Shown piece by piece: positions 8,933-19,300 of a stretch of DNA of 64,000 bases (positions are counted from its first letter, which is position 1; each line of letters opens with the position of its first letter). The position numbers and the translations under genes are program-made. Below the pieces are notes generated by a model. The model was not told the origin of the DNA. It ran no database searches and saw nothing but the letters and a program-made list of their open reading frames with translations. This DNA is from Pseudomonas guariconensis (lineage in GTDB: Bacteria; Pseudomonadota; Gammaproteobacteria; Pseudomonadales; Pseudomonadaceae). Where the stretch lies: assembly GCF_015680235.1 (NCBI RefSeq), contig NZ_JADLJL010000012.1, positions 1 to 64,000 on the forward strand. The letters run 5' to 3'.

Positions 8933-10348
8933 TCAGGACTTCTTGGCCTGGGCGTTGATGGCTTCGAAGATCGAGGTGATTTGCTCGGCCTGGGCTTTCA
9001 TCTTGCCCAGTGCGGCATCCAGTGCCACATATTTCTTGGTCAGGGACTCGGTCAGGGACTCGGTACGGCGATCCAAGGCAGCCTGCTGATCGGCAAGGTT
9101 CTTGGCGGTCTTGTCGAGATTGGCCTTGCGCGTCGCCAAACTACCATCGGTCGCGTTGTAAGGATCGATGGCCTTGTTCATGCGCTCGAAAATACCATCG
9201 GCACCTGTGAACAGCTCCTGCACCTCAGGGCCCAGCTTCTTCTCGTCCATCGCGGCCGTGAACTTGACGCTGTTGAACTCGAGTGTACCGTCTTTTTGCG
9301 TGTTGATGCCCAGCTGGCTCAAAGTGGTAAGCCTGTCCCCGGCACCTACTTCGCTCAGTACCTTGCGTATATCCCCCAGCAGCGACCGGGTGGTCGGGTC
9401 GTTGGTGAGGGGCCCCAGCACGAGCTTGTCGTTTTCATCACGACTGGTGGAAGTCAGCGAGGTGATGGCTTTCTGCAAAGTGTTGTAGGCATCGACAAAC
9501 CCCTGGATCGACTTCTTCAACCCTTCGTTATCCGCCGATACCGTCAGCGCCGTTGGCGTAGTAGTGCCATCGGCAGCCTTGGCACTTACACCGGTAAGTT
9601 CGAGCGTCATGCCGCTGATGGCGTTGCTTACCGTGTTGCTTCCACTCTTGATGGTCAGCCCATCGATCGTCAGTTCGGCGTCTTGCGCCTTGGCGGTGAT
9701 GTAGCCAGCTCCGCTTCCAGACAGCTGGGTTGTGCCATCGATCTGCAGCTCGGGGATACCGCTCAGGCTGATATCGGTATTGGCACCGGTGGTCGTCGAA
9801 CTCAGCACGAGACGGGAACCGCCCTCCTCGTTGATGATGTTCGCCGAAATACCATTGACCCCCATCTCCTTATTGATCTGGTCGCGCACACTTTGCAGCG
9901 TCGCACCGGCCGCAACATTGAGATCGTAGGTCTTGCCGCCTTGGCTGATGGTCAGGGTGCCTTCGGAAATGGCGCTTGTGGCGCCGCCGGCAAACTGCTG
10001 GCTCGCCACCTTGGAGCTGGTGGCCAGTTGCTTCACGACAATGTCATAGCTACCGGCAACCGCGGTATTGCTCGAGGTCACCTTGACCACCGCCTCATTG
10101 GCAGACTTGGCCGCATAGGCATTGAACGAGGGGGCATTCTTGTCGTTGAGTTTCTTCATGGCATCCTGGAACGCCGTGAGGGCACTGCGCAGCGAGCCGA
10201 CGCCAGAGATCATCGCACTGTTGTTGCTGGACTGACGGGTGATTTGCGCCTGCTTGGCAGCGGTGTCCGCTCCAACCAGAGCCTTGACCAGCGAACCAAT
10301 GTCCAGACCAGAACCCAGGCCAACACTCGAAGTAATTGGGCTTGCCAT
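8933..10348 (-). CDS. fliD: Flagellar filament cap protein FliD (HAP2)
   Basis: A 471-residue FliD. It caps the growing filament and catalyses flagellin folding and insertion. The conserved N-terminus (MASPITSSVGLGSGLDIGSL) and the C-terminal coiled-coil region flank a variable middle domain that is exposed on the cap. The C-terminal part contains a short internal duplication (TESLTESL) encoded by a perfect 12-nt tandem repeat (9039-9062). It lies 78 nt downstream of flaG and is followed by a terminator. Confidence 0.95.
   Translation of the reverse strand: MASPITSSVGLGSGLDIGSLVKALVGADTAAKQAQITRQSSNNSAMISGVGSLRSALTAFQDAMKKLNDKNAPSFNAYAAKSANEAVVKVTSSNTAVAGSYDIVVKQLATSSKVASQQFAGGATSAISEGTLTISQGGKTYDLNVAAGATLQSVRDQINKEMGVNGISANIINEEGGSRLVLSSTTTGANTDISLSGIPELQIDGTTQLSGSGAGYITAKAQDAELTIDGLTIKSGSNTVSNAISGMTLELTGVSAKAADGTTTPTALTVSADNEGLKKSIQGFVDAYNTLQKAITSLTSTSRDENDKLVLGPLTNDPTTRSLLGDIRKVLSEVGAGDRLTTLSQLGINTQKDGTLEFNSVKFTAAMDEKKLGPEVQELFTGADGIFERMNKAIDPYNATDGSLATRKANLDKTAKNLADQQAALDRRTESLTESLTKKYVALDAALGKMKAQAEQITSIFEAINAQAKKS
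9039..9062 (-). repeat. 12-nt tandem repeat inside fliD
   Basis: Two perfect consecutive copies of GGTCAGGGACTC (plus-strand reading) encode the TESLTESL stretch near the FliD C-terminus. The length is a multiple of three, so gain or loss of a copy would stay in frame. Confidence 0.85.
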
Positions 10349-10426
10349 GCTCTTATCCCTCTCGCTAACGCGTCAGATCATGCTCCTGCAAGCCTGACAT
10401 GAAACCATGGTCACTGCTGCCGAGGA

Positions 10427-10783
10427 TCAAGCCTTGGCGTCGAACAGGACACTTTTGACATCGCTCAGACTGTGGGCGATCCGCAGGGCCTCTTCCGAGG
10501 GAATCTGCCGAATCAGCTCGCCACTTTCGCTGGCGACGACCTTGACCACGATCTTGCCGGATTCCTCGTCGGTCGAGAATTCCAGGTTACGCCGGGTCTC
10601 TTTCAGAAACTTTTCGATCTCGGCAACGGCGCTCTTGACCTCGTCGGCGCTCTGCACCTCGACCGGCTCGCGCTTGCTGCCTTCATCCTTGACTTCAGCC
10701 GACCGCACCAATGGTTTGTCGACAGCCTGCTCAGCCGAACGCGCAGGTTGATAGGACAGGTTCAGCTTGACGCTCATGTCCAT
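10427..10783 (-). CDS. flaG: FlaG-family flagellar protein
   Basis: A 118-residue FlaG-type protein, encoded between flagellin and fliD in polar flagellates and linked to control of filament length. The C-terminal half carries the family signature (RRNLEFSTDEESGKIVVKV, then IRQIPSEEALRIAHSL). I start it at MDMSVKLNL (10783), where AGGGAG lies 5 nt upstream, instead of a longer frame that runs back into the fliC terminator. Confidence 0.9.
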   Translation of the reverse strand: MDMSVKLNLSYQPARSAEQAVDKPLVRSAEVKDEGSKREPVEVQSADEVKSAVAEIEKFLKETRRNLEFSTDEESGKIVVKVVASESGELIRQIPSEEALRIAHSLSDVKSVLFDAKA

Positions 10784-10801
10784 GTCTGCTCCCTCACAAT
10801 G

Positions 10802-10838
10802 AAAAGGCGGGGAAGTGCCTCGAGCGCACTCCCCCGCC
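10802..10838 (-). terminator. Terminator after fliC
   Basis: A long hairpin (GGCGGGG-AGTGC ... GCACT-CCCCGCC arms) is followed on the minus strand by TTTTC. It lies 18 nt after the fliC stop and ends 19 nt before the flaG start codon. Confidence 0.85.
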
Positions 10839-10855
10839 GACACCTGTCAGGCAGA

Positions 10856-11728
10856 TTAGCCCAGCAGCTTCAGGACTGCCGATGGCAGCTGGTTGGCCTG
10901 GGCCAGAACCGAAGTCGAGGCCTGCTGCAGAGTCTGCTGCTTGGTCAGCTGGGCAGTTTCGGCAGCGAAGTCGGTGTCCTGTACGCGACCACGAGCAGCT
11001 TCAGCATTCTCATTGACGTTTTGCAGGTTGTTGATGGTGCTGGTCAGACGGTTCTGGGCAGCACCCAGGTCAGCACGGGTGGTGTTGATGCCCTGCAGTG
11101 CATCATCGATGGAGGTGATCACGGCTTGGAAGACAGCGTCGTAATCAGAAGACGCCATATCGGACGCCGACATGGCAATAGTAGAGTTTGCGCTCAGAGC
11201 AGACAGAACACCGCCAGACGAGTTATCAACTGCTGCACTCAGAGTGATCTCAATCTGGTTATCAGTACTACCATTAGAACCCACCTGGAAGGTCATGACC
11301 CCAGCATCGCCGTTCAGCAACTTTTTACCGTTCAGTTCAGTACTTGCAGCAACGCGATTGATTTCCTCCAGCATCGACTTGAACTCGCCATCCAGCGCGG
11401 CACGATCCTTGAAGCTGTTAGAATCGTTTCGAGCCTGCAGGGCCAGTTCGCGCATACGCTGCAGCATGTTGGTCTGCTCTTGCATCGCACCTTCAGCGGT
11501 CTGGGCGATGGAGATACCGTCGTTGGCGTTCTTGATCGCCATGGTCTGGCCACGAATCTGCGAGGTCATGCGGGTAGCGATCTGCAGGCCAGCAGCGTCA
11601 TCTTTGGCGCTGTTGATTTTCAGGCCGGAGGACAGGCGGCTCATCGAAGTGGCCAGCGCATCGGAAGCACGGTTCAGGTTCTTCTGAACGCCCAGAGAGG
11701 TGGTGTTGGTGTTTACAGTCAAAGCCAT
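10856..11728 (-). CDS. fliC: Flagellin FliC (short type)
   Basis: A 290-residue flagellin. The conserved D0/D1 N-terminus (MALTVNTNTTSLGVQKNLN) and C-terminus (TSVLAQANQLPSAVLKLLG) are complete, while the surface-exposed middle is short and rich in Ser/Thr. Short flagellins of about 280 residues occur in P. syringae, whereas some P. putida have much longer ones. Residues 30-51 are the flg22 plant-immunity epitope region. The true start is at 11728 (GAGGAA ribosome-binding site); a longer frame to 11989 crosses the sigma28 promoter and is rejected. The neighbouring glycosylation island suggests the protein is O-glycosylated. Confidence 0.96.
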   Translation of the reverse strand: MALTVNTNTTSLGVQKNLNRASDALATSMSRLSSGLKINSAKDDAAGLQIATRMTSQIRGQTMAIKNANDGISIAQTAEGAMQEQTNMLQRMRELALQARNDSNSFKDRAALDGEFKSMLEEINRVAASTELNGKKLLNGDAGVMTFQVGSNGSTDNQIEITLSAAVDNSSGGVLSALSANSTIAMSASDMASSDYDAVFQAVITSIDDALQGINTTRADLGAAQNRLTSTINNLQNVNENAEAARGRVQDTDFAAETAQLTKQQTLQQASTSVLAQANQLPSAVLKLLG

Positions 11729-11810
11729 GACGAATTCCTCGTTGGATTGGGTACTACGGCTTCCGGCCTTGGCAATTCGCCGGGTGCGGCACAGAGAACC
11801 TTCGTAATAG

Positions 11811-11837
11811 TTATCGTCGTCAGGGCCGTTTGCTTTA
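11811..11837 (-). promoter_or_regulatory. Sigma28 (FliA) promoter for fliC
   Basis: Minus strand TAAA (11834-11837), exact 15-nt spacer, GACGATAA (11811-11818), 7 of 8 matches to the GCCGATAA consensus. It lies about 83 nt upstream of the fliC ATG. Confidence 0.9.
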
Positions 11838-11955
11838 GCGGATTTTAGAAAAAAATTACTGGCACCATGCCAGCCCAATAAAATCAAGGAGTTGACGCCA
11901 AAAGACCGCCGCATCCTCCCCATATGAATTAGCGGGCACCTTTGTAGGCGCAACT

Positions 11956-11986
11956 GAAAAACAAACGCCGCCAAGCGGCGGCGTTT
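11956..11986 (-). terminator. Terminator after the ketoacyl synthase gene
   Basis: Inverted repeat AAACGCCGC / GCGGCGTTT with a minus-strand tail GTTTTT. It closes the glycosylation-island transcript upstream of the fliC promoter. Confidence 0.8.
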
Positions 11987-12004
11987 CATGCGGCGATGAA
12001 ACAG

Positions 12005-12940
12005 TCAGTCACAGCGCTCGATGATGGCAGAGCCCCACGACAGCCCGACACCGAAGCCACTCAGCGCGACGCGCTTATGCTGTGAGCCGAGCACGTGCTT
12101 TTCCAGCAGCAAAGGAATGCTCGACGACACGGTGTTGCCAGTCTCGACCATGTCCTTGACAAATTTCTGCTTATGCTCACCCTCGCCGAAGCGCGCTGAA
12201 ACAGCATCGACGATCGCTGCACTGCCTTGATGCAAGCAATACAAGTCGATATCTTCCGCTTTGAGTTCGCTGGCCTCCAGCAATTGCAGCAGGTGAGCAG
12301 GCACCTTGACGAGTGCAAAGTTGTAAACCTGGCGACCATTCATAAAGAACTTGCCGTCAGTGGTGCGCAGGTGCTCAGCACCCGCACCATCGCTGCCAAA
12401 CAACGATTTACCCAGCTGCCAGGCAGCCCCATCGCCCATCCAGGTAGCCGTGGCCGCATCGCCAAATAGCATGGTGGTATTGCGGTCTTCAGGGTCGACG
12501 ATCTTGGAGTAGGGGTCGGCGGTAATCAACAGGCCGTTCTTCAGGCCTGCCGCCTCCATAAAGCCTTTCATCGCATACAGGCCATAGACATAGCCAGAAC
12601 AACCCAACGAAATATCGAATGCGGCAACAGCGGTCGACAAGCCCAGCTTGTGCTGAACGATAGCAGCAGTGTGCGGCAGCCCTTCAGCATCACCGTTCTG
12701 GGTCACGACGATAACGGCATCGATAGCAGCCGGGTCGAGCGATGGATTGGCAGAAAATAGGTTTTTTGCGGCTTGCACGCACAGGTCGGAGGTTTCCTGA
12801 GCATCATCTTTGCGCGGCAGGAAGGTCGAACCGATCTTGCCAAAGATGAAATCCTGGTCTTTGCCAAATTTTGCGCCTTGGGCGTAGTTGTCTACCCCTT
12901 CAGCCGGCACGTAACTGGCGATACTTTTAATGCCAATCAT
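12005..12940 (-). CDS. 3-oxoacyl-ACP synthase III-like protein of the flagellin glycosylation island
   Basis: A 311-residue thiolase-fold protein related to FabH. The catalytic triad is intact: Cys114 (SLGCSGYVYG), His237 (YCLHQGS) and Asn269 (ETGNTVSSS). FabH normally condenses acetyl-CoA with malonyl-ACP, but this gene lies between two glycosyltransferases and fliC. The same arrangement occurs in P. syringae, where orf3 of the flagellin glycosylation island encodes such an enzyme. It probably supplies or attaches an acyl group for the modified flagellin sugar (inference). The start MIGIKSIAS (12940) has GGGAAG 6 nt upstream; the longer frame to 13018 has no better support. Confidence 0.88.
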   Translation of the reverse strand: MIGIKSIASYVPAEGVDNYAQGAKFGKDQDFIFGKIGSTFLPRKDDAQETSDLCVQAAKNLFSANPSLDPAAIDAVIVVTQNGDAEGLPHTAAIVQHKLGLSTAVAAFDISLGCSGYVYGLYAMKGFMEAAGLKNGLLITADPYSKIVDPEDRNTTMLFGDAATATWMGDGAAWQLGKSLFGSDGAGAEHLRTTDGKFFMNGRQVYNFALVKVPAHLLQLLEASELKAEDIDLYCLHQGSAAIVDAVSARFGEGEHKQKFVKDMVETGNTVSSSIPLLLEKHVLGSQHKRVALSGFGVGLSWGSAIIERCD

Positions 12941-13018
12941 ATGGCTTCCCAATTCTGAAAAAGCAAAATGCCCGCTGAGCACCATGAGCGCTTGCCGGGA
13001 AGGCACACCTTCTGGCAA

Positions 13019-13527
13019 CGCGGTTCATTGGCTCAGCCGTTCCCGGTTGCGGCAATCATAACAGTGAAGATGCTTGCCGTGACTTCCGAGTCACGTGCTT
13101 TTGTCGAATCCTGGCAAAGGCAGTCGCACCCTGCTGGCCAGCCAAAGCGCGCTCAACCTGTAAATTGGGTGTAGCGCAAGATCAAGGGGAGCACTTCAAG
13201 CCGATCGCGATTACCTGTTCCCCCCGCGTCAGTTGACGACTGCTCTGAGGCAAGGCGTCCTGCGCAGGCACGCCTAGGTCTATTCCTACCACCACGACCC
13301 TGCAATCGACAGCAAAGTCGCGGCTAGGGGATCACAGTCACTGCTTCAATACCCATATCCCCTCTGAGCGTCCTGTGACAAATATGCAGACTGAACTTCG
13401 ACGCAGCGAGTGCATCTGCAAGCCCGATTTGGTCAAAAGCTTTAACCCCTTCCCTTAACCGACTCACAAGCCCACAAGTAACTCGAATAAGATTCATGTG
13501 GCATCTGTCAATGAAGGCTGCATTAGA
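13019..13527. other. Gene-free gap between ketoacyl synthase and glycosyltransferase genes
   Basis: About 510 nt with no convincing reading frame, no REP element, and neither a sigma54 nor a sigma28 site that I could read on the minus strand. Base composition is lower in GC than the genes around it. A promoter for the downstream synthase gene probably lies here, but I could not place it. Confidence 0.5.
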
Positions 13528-16251
13528 TTACAAGGCTGCTAGCCAGATCGCCCCAGCATCAGGCTTCACCCCGTCATCGAAAGCGCGCCCAGTGAAAGCC
13601 TGCGGCCAACGCTCACTTAGCACCTGAGCGACTTGTGCGTCACAAACCGGCTCGCGCTTGACCAGCACCTGCGCCTGCGGCGTCCAAACCACCATCAAAC
13701 CTACATCCTGCACACGCAGAGCAAGATCGATATCGCCTCCCGTCATGCCCTGCATCCCACCCACTTGTTCGAACAACTCCTTGCCCAACATCAGGCAGCC
13801 GCCCGAGACGGCAGAGCAACTCCGAACCGATTGCTGCCACAACTGATTTGCTCTCAACCATGGTTGATGCACCCTTGGTCCAGCGAGCAATTGATAGCCT
13901 GCATGAGCCAGCGCTGCATTCGAATCGTACAGGGCTCCACCAACGACCCCCACTTCCGGGCGCTGGACCTCGTTGAGAAGGCCTTCGAGCCAAGCCGGGC
14001 TCATCACCTCCCCCGTTTCGGAGAACAACACCAGGTACTCGCCCCGAGCCTGGCTCGCGGCCAGATTCAGCAAGTCATCATGCGAAGCGTCAGGCTTGCC
14101 CGTGAGCAGCCGCACTCGGCTGCCTTCGCCTTGGAGCGCTTCGCCTTCGGAGCGTTCAGCATCACCCGCGCAGGCTACCAACACTTCATAGCGCGGGTAA
14201 CGGGTGCGCTGCACAATACTGGCCAAGCAAGGCTGGAGCGTGGCAAGGCCGTCCGTGCTGGCGATCAGAATGCTGACCAACGGCGTAGTTCCGTGACGGT
14301 AATCCATAGCCAAGCCCGCCCCACCCCGTTCACTGACATGAGCACGGTAACCTAGCTGCCTGAGGTGCCGCTCCAGAACGGTAACGGCCTCTTGGGTCAT
14401 GGTTTCTGGTGACTGCTCGCCCAGTACCAGGTAGTCATCCAGATGGGCCAGGCTGGCCATACCCCTAGCTTCCAGCAAGCGCAGCAGCAAGTCGAACTCC
14501 AGAGCTTGACGCTGGCTCTCGCTGTATCCACCTAATTCAAGCACCGCCTGGCGCCGCACGAGCCAGTGTCGCGACATCAACCTGGGCTGACTGCGCAGCA
14601 GGTCCAGGTCGGCACCTGGACGCGCCACATTGTGCAGCCGCCCCTGCTCATCGCGCTGTACTTCATGGGCGCAAATGGCCTGACACGCAGGCGACTGGCG
14701 CAGTTCCCAAAGCAGATGCAGGAGCCCACCGACAAGCAATTGTTCACCAGCATGCAACAGCATCAACCACTCGCTTGGCAATTGGCGAACGACCTGATTC
14801 AGGTGAGCTACCCAGTTATCGGGCGTAACCTGAACGAAATGCAATGTGTCTTGAGGTGTAGTGATCACCAGCGGTTTGCCAGCCTTGAGGACCCACAGCT
14901 TGAAGTTGCGCACGCCACTGGCCAGCAGGCTATCGAAAGTAGCTTGCAACCCGACATCATCATTGGCCAGGTCCAACACCACGAAAGCGACCTGTGGCTG
15001 GGACTGCGCCAGTTGGTCCAGCACTCGCTGCCGAGCATCGGTGTCCGGGGTCATGGTATCGAGCAACTCGAGCAGCTGGCCTGACGGGGTAGCGGCCAGT
15101 CCCTGCTCAGGAGAAAGCGCCGGAACCTTGGCCAAGCGTTGGCACCAGTCCTGAAGTTCACGTGCAGGACGTGCATCGCTGTCTGCGACCAGTGAACCCT
15201 CCAAGCGCAGGCAAACTTCACGGTTGAACAGACCCAACGCCAGCGCCTGCCAATAACGCTGCTGCAAACTCGCGGGTGTATCGTTGGCATGCACCGTCAA
15301 CAACTCGCGCTGACGCACCCAGGCGCCTTCCAGGCTCCGATAATGCTGCTCTCCAGCAGGCCAGGCATGACACAGGAACTCCAATTCGACCAAACAATCG
15401 AACAACGCACTGTTGTAATACGGCAACGCTACATACTGCTGTGGTGCAAACACTCGCTCAGGCGCAGCCGTGACACTTCTCCAAGCAGACGTGAACAACA
15501 ATGGCTCTTCGGATGCGCCATATGTGCCGCGCACGAACCGGTTGAGCAAGTCGAAGTCGTCGCTGCAAAGGCCTGCCCCCGCCGCATCCCATTCACGCAG
15601 CGTGCGTACCGCCAATGTCAGTCGCTCCTCCAGCAAGGCTGCAGACAATGGGCACTCCACATACTCAGTCACTGCATCGGTTTGCTCGAGTCGCTCTATC
15701 TCGCCATGCGTCAGCAACGCATACGACAACGCCAGGCGCCAGGTCGGGAAATCCACCGACTCCGGCAGGAGGGGCAAAACAGCCTTCAGAGCCGATACCC
15801 GTAACACGGCACGCCAAGCCGGCTGAGCAGCTTCGGTATAGCGTTGCAAACGGCCATGGGCACTCTGCTCAGCCGAAGGCAACAGTGCCGAGCCGATCTT
15901 GTGATAGGTAAACTCGCAATTGCCTGCGGTATAACCCAACGCATACCCTTGCGCACCGATTGCCTGGGGAGCCGCTTGCAAATGAGCAGCTGCGTTATCC
16001 AAAGCCACCGGCAGAATGAAGTCAGCGTCCAGGCTCAGCACCACCAAGGGCGTAGTCACTTGATGCAATGCCTGTAACAACCGCTGCCGGCACACCTCAC
16101 CGGTGCTGCCGGCTTGCAACGACTCCAGCGCCACGCAAGGCACGTCTACCTGGCTGTAGTAATAATGCGCGCGTGCACGGGTGTCGGCTTGTTCGTGGCC
16201 GAGCAGGAGGACGGTTACATCGCTGCGTGTCCCGGTAGTGATTACGCTCAT
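13528..16251 (-). CDS. Multidomain glycosyltransferase, flagellin glycosylation (Fgt2-like)
   Basis: A 907-residue protein with no signal peptide or membrane helix. An N-terminal domain carries a DAD triplet (75-77, SLDADFIL). A central region (about 430-640) resembles degenerate family-2 glycosyltransferase folds. A C-terminal GT2 domain starts near 655 (PLVSILIAST) and ends with GGDIDLALRVQDVG. In this last domain the usual DxD metal site is replaced by SETG (744-747). Position between ketoacyl synthase and a larger glycosyltransferase, upstream of fliC, matches fgt2 of P. syringae, which transfers sugars to flagellin serines. Substrate assignment is inference from context. Confidence 0.82.
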   Translation of the reverse strand: MSVITTGTRSDVTVLLLGHEQADTRARAHYYYSQVDVPCVALESLQAGSTGEVCRQRLLQALHQVTTPLVVLSLDADFILPVALDNAAAHLQAAPQAIGAQGYALGYTAGNCEFTYHKIGSALLPSAEQSAHGRLQRYTEAAQPAWRAVLRVSALKAVLPLLPESVDFPTWRLALSYALLTHGEIERLEQTDAVTEYVECPLSAALLEERLTLAVRTLREWDAAGAGLCSDDFDLLNRFVRGTYGASEEPLLFTSAWRSVTAAPERVFAPQQYVALPYYNSALFDCLVELEFLCHAWPAGEQHYRSLEGAWVRQRELLTVHANDTPASLQQRYWQALALGLFNREVCLRLEGSLVADSDARPARELQDWCQRLAKVPALSPEQGLAATPSGQLLELLDTMTPDTDARQRVLDQLAQSQPQVAFVVLDLANDDVGLQATFDSLLASGVRNFKLWVLKAGKPLVITTPQDTLHFVQVTPDNWVAHLNQVVRQLPSEWLMLLHAGEQLLVGGLLHLLWELRQSPACQAICAHEVQRDEQGRLHNVARPGADLDLLRSQPRLMSRHWLVRRQAVLELGGYSESQRQALEFDLLLRLLEARGMASLAHLDDYLVLGEQSPETMTQEAVTVLERHLRQLGYRAHVSERGGAGLAMDYRHGTTPLVSILIASTDGLATLQPCLASIVQRTRYPRYEVLVACAGDAERSEGEALQGEGSRVRLLTGKPDASHDDLLNLAASQARGEYLVLFSETGEVMSPAWLEGLLNEVQRPEVGVVGGALYDSNAALAHAGYQLLAGPRVHQPWLRANQLWQQSVRSCSAVSGGCLMLGKELFEQVGGMQGMTGGDIDLALRVQDVGLMVVWTPQAQVLVKREPVCDAQVAQVLSERWPQAFTGRAFDDGVKPDAGAIWLAAL

Positions 16252-16305
16252 AAAGCACCTGTTTCAAAGGGTGGTATAGCGCCTGGGCCCGCCAGGCGCC
16301 AGAGT

Positions 16306-19300
16306 TCAGTCGGCAAGCCAGGCGTTGGCCCAATGCTGCAGATGGCGTGGCGCCAGTACGTAGTCGCGCAATACCGCTTCGCGAAGCTCATCTCCCTGGC
16401 GGAAACTGGCGCCGGGGTCGGCAAGGTGCATACGAATGGCATCCAGCCACAACTCGGTTGTATTGGCACGAACCCGAGTACATGGCAGGTAGCCATCGTA
16501 GGCCTTGGTGTCAGTACAAATCACCGGATAACCACAGACACCATATTCCAAAAGCCGTAGATTGCTTTTGCAGTCGTTGAACAGGTTTTGTTCAAGGGGT
16601 GCCAGCGCGAGATCGAGGTTAAGGCTGGCGAGCTTGCGCGGGTACTGTGCCAGCGGGACTCCCTTATGGAACTCCTTGACATAGGGGCGCAGTATTTCCG
16701 GGCACATGCCAAAGAATACCCAGTCGACCTCCTCCGCAAGCGCCCGGACAACACCCAGCATCAGCTCCAGATCACCCCGATGGCTCGTGCCCCCCGCCCA
16801 ACCCACCCTCGGCTTTGCGCTTGTCTGGCGTTGACTGGACAAGCCTGTCCACAACGATGCGGCCAACATGTTCGGAACAACACGAATGTCGTGATGCAGA
16901 TGTGACAAAGCATCTGCCAACGGTTCAGTGGACACGACCAGTCGATCACACAATCCGATCGCTTGACCCAACAGTTCACCGACATTTTTGGGCCAGTTGC
17001 GAACATGGTCATTTTTTTCGGACGGTGCGATGACGTAATCGTCAATTTCGAATATCCGTCGAGCGCTGGAATACCTTTTGATTTCGGCTATTTCCTTGAT
17101 GCTCTCGACGGAATAGCGCAACTGCAGGATTATCGCGTCTGGCTTTTCCCGCTCTGCCGCAATAGGCTCGGCTATTTGGTAGCCGATCCTGCCCTGGATC
17201 CAGCCTGCGTGTTCCAACTCCGTGAACGGCTGAATGACCCGATAATGTCCGATCGCCGTCGTATTGAATGGTAATGCCAGCACGGATGGCATCGCACGAG
17301 CGATAAAAGGATCCCAGCCACTGCGCAGCCCCGGTTCAAGCCTGAAGCCCCCCTGCCGGAGGCTCAGATTTTTGTTGTAGGCGGGGTCATCAGCGACACT
17401 GGGCAACCAGCGTCGGTAAAAGGTCTGCTGGTCAGCAGCCTCTTTGCTTAGTGCACTCGGAAGCATCCGCGCCACTCGCGAAAACGGCGTCCAGACCACA
17501 AGATAGCCCGCTTCACGCACCCTCAGGCAGAGATCTGCGTCGAACCAGCTTTGCTGCAGCGCCTGCACATCCAAGCCATGCAGCTCATTGAAGAGCTCGC
17601 GCCGAACCAAAAGACAATCCAGGCTCAGTGCACTCCAGTTCTGCACCAGACACAGCCGGCCAAGATAGCTCTCGGCATCTGCCGCGTTACCCGCAAACGG
17701 ATTGCCGGCAGGGCCGCCCAGCCCCAGAACCAATGCGCTGGGTGCTGCGGTGCCATCGCGGGCATACAGTTTCGGCCCAACTATGCCCACCTCGGGACGC
17801 TGGCCCTGGCTCATCAGCTCATGCAGCCATTGCGGGTCGAACAGCGCACACCCAACATCAAGCAACAAAAGATAGTCGCCGAGGGCCTGTTCGCTGCCCA
17901 GGTTCAGACTTGCCGCCCTCCCCCGCCCCCTTACCTCCAATACACGTAACTGGTCACTGCCCATGCCCTTCATCGCAGTCAGCCAGTCACGCACTTCGGC
18001 AGGCTCATCGCCGTTGGCGATCAGCAACACTTCATAGTTGCTGTAATGGGTGTATTCGAATAGTGATTCGACACAACGGCGCAGCGCGAGCAGATCGCTG
18101 CCGACTTGAATCAAGATAGAGACACTGGCGGGAAACGCGTGCTGATAACGCACGCGGGTTGCCATACTATCGGCAGCAGCTTCAACTTCAGCAGCCACCC
18201 CTATGCGCTTCAAGTGCGCACGTACCACCTCGACGGCGTGAGCTTTTACTGCCGGATCATTCATCCAGTCAGCATAATTATTCTGACTCTGAACCAGCAA
18301 TTCGGAGATATGCTCCACCGCTCGCAAACCATGTGCTTCAACCAGGCGCCAGAGGGCATCATGTGGCGCCAGCTTGCCGAACTGGGTGTCAAAACCGCCA
18401 AGGGCGCGCAGCGCTTCACACTTGAATGCCAACTGGCGGCCTACATAAGGCAAGCTGCGCATCAGATCCAGGTTGAAATCGGGCTTGAAGATAGGCTGGC
18501 TCGGTTCACGCCCATCGTAAGCACCTTCATCACAGTACAGACACAAGCTACCGGCATTCAACGCCATGCGCTCGGCCATGATCACCAATGCATGGGGATG
18601 TAGGCGATCCCCCGCTTGCAACAAAACGACCCAGTCAGCCGAGGTATCGATCAACCGAGCATTCAGATCATCGAAACCATCGCCATAGCGAATTTGGTGC
18701 TGTACACCAGCAAAAGGTAACGAGGGCAGCTCGCACGTACTTAATACATAAGTAGCGCTGGTGGCATAGGATTGTGCGGCCAAGCTATCGAGCGTGGCAC
18801 GAAGAGCAAGCGCTTCGCCGTCATCGCAGAACACCACCGCTTTGATACGGGGTCGACTTGGCCACTGCTCTATACGCTTGGGCAATAGACGCTGTTGCCC
18901 CGTAGACAATGAGCGAGACTCGAGCCACTCAGCGTATAACTCTGTGAAGCTGAGGCTCTGAGTACCGACCTGCTGATGGAAGGAAGCGATTTGCCGGTTG
19001 GTGAAGTTACGCATGTCCAGCTCTTGCCACACGTCATCGCCACCATAGGACTGCATCGGCAAGAACCGCACCCATCCTTCGGCAGGTTCCCGCTCTCCGG
19101 TCCGCTCAGCCAACATTTGCCGCAGCCAATCAGATTCGACCTTGGCCGCCTCGGTCATCGCTACCTGATGGCTAAGACGGCCGGCATGGATCCGCTCAAT
19201 GCTCAGTACCTGCTCGAGGCTGGCCAGATGTCCGCGACGCAGCAAACAGATATACAGCGCCATGTCCAGCCGCGCGCAGAACCCCTGACCATCCTGCACC

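Noticed and set aside
10866..10881. Possible sigma54 site (CGGCAGTCCTGAAGCT) for flaG inside the fliC 3' end
   Set aside because: The spacing is right but the -12 element is poor, and the start would fall just before the fliC terminator, so the transcript would end before flaG.
11729..11989. 87-codon N-terminal extension of flagellin
   Set aside because: It would run through the sigma28 promoter and the upstream terminator. The conserved flagellin N-terminus MALTVNTNT starts at 11728 with its own ribosome-binding site.
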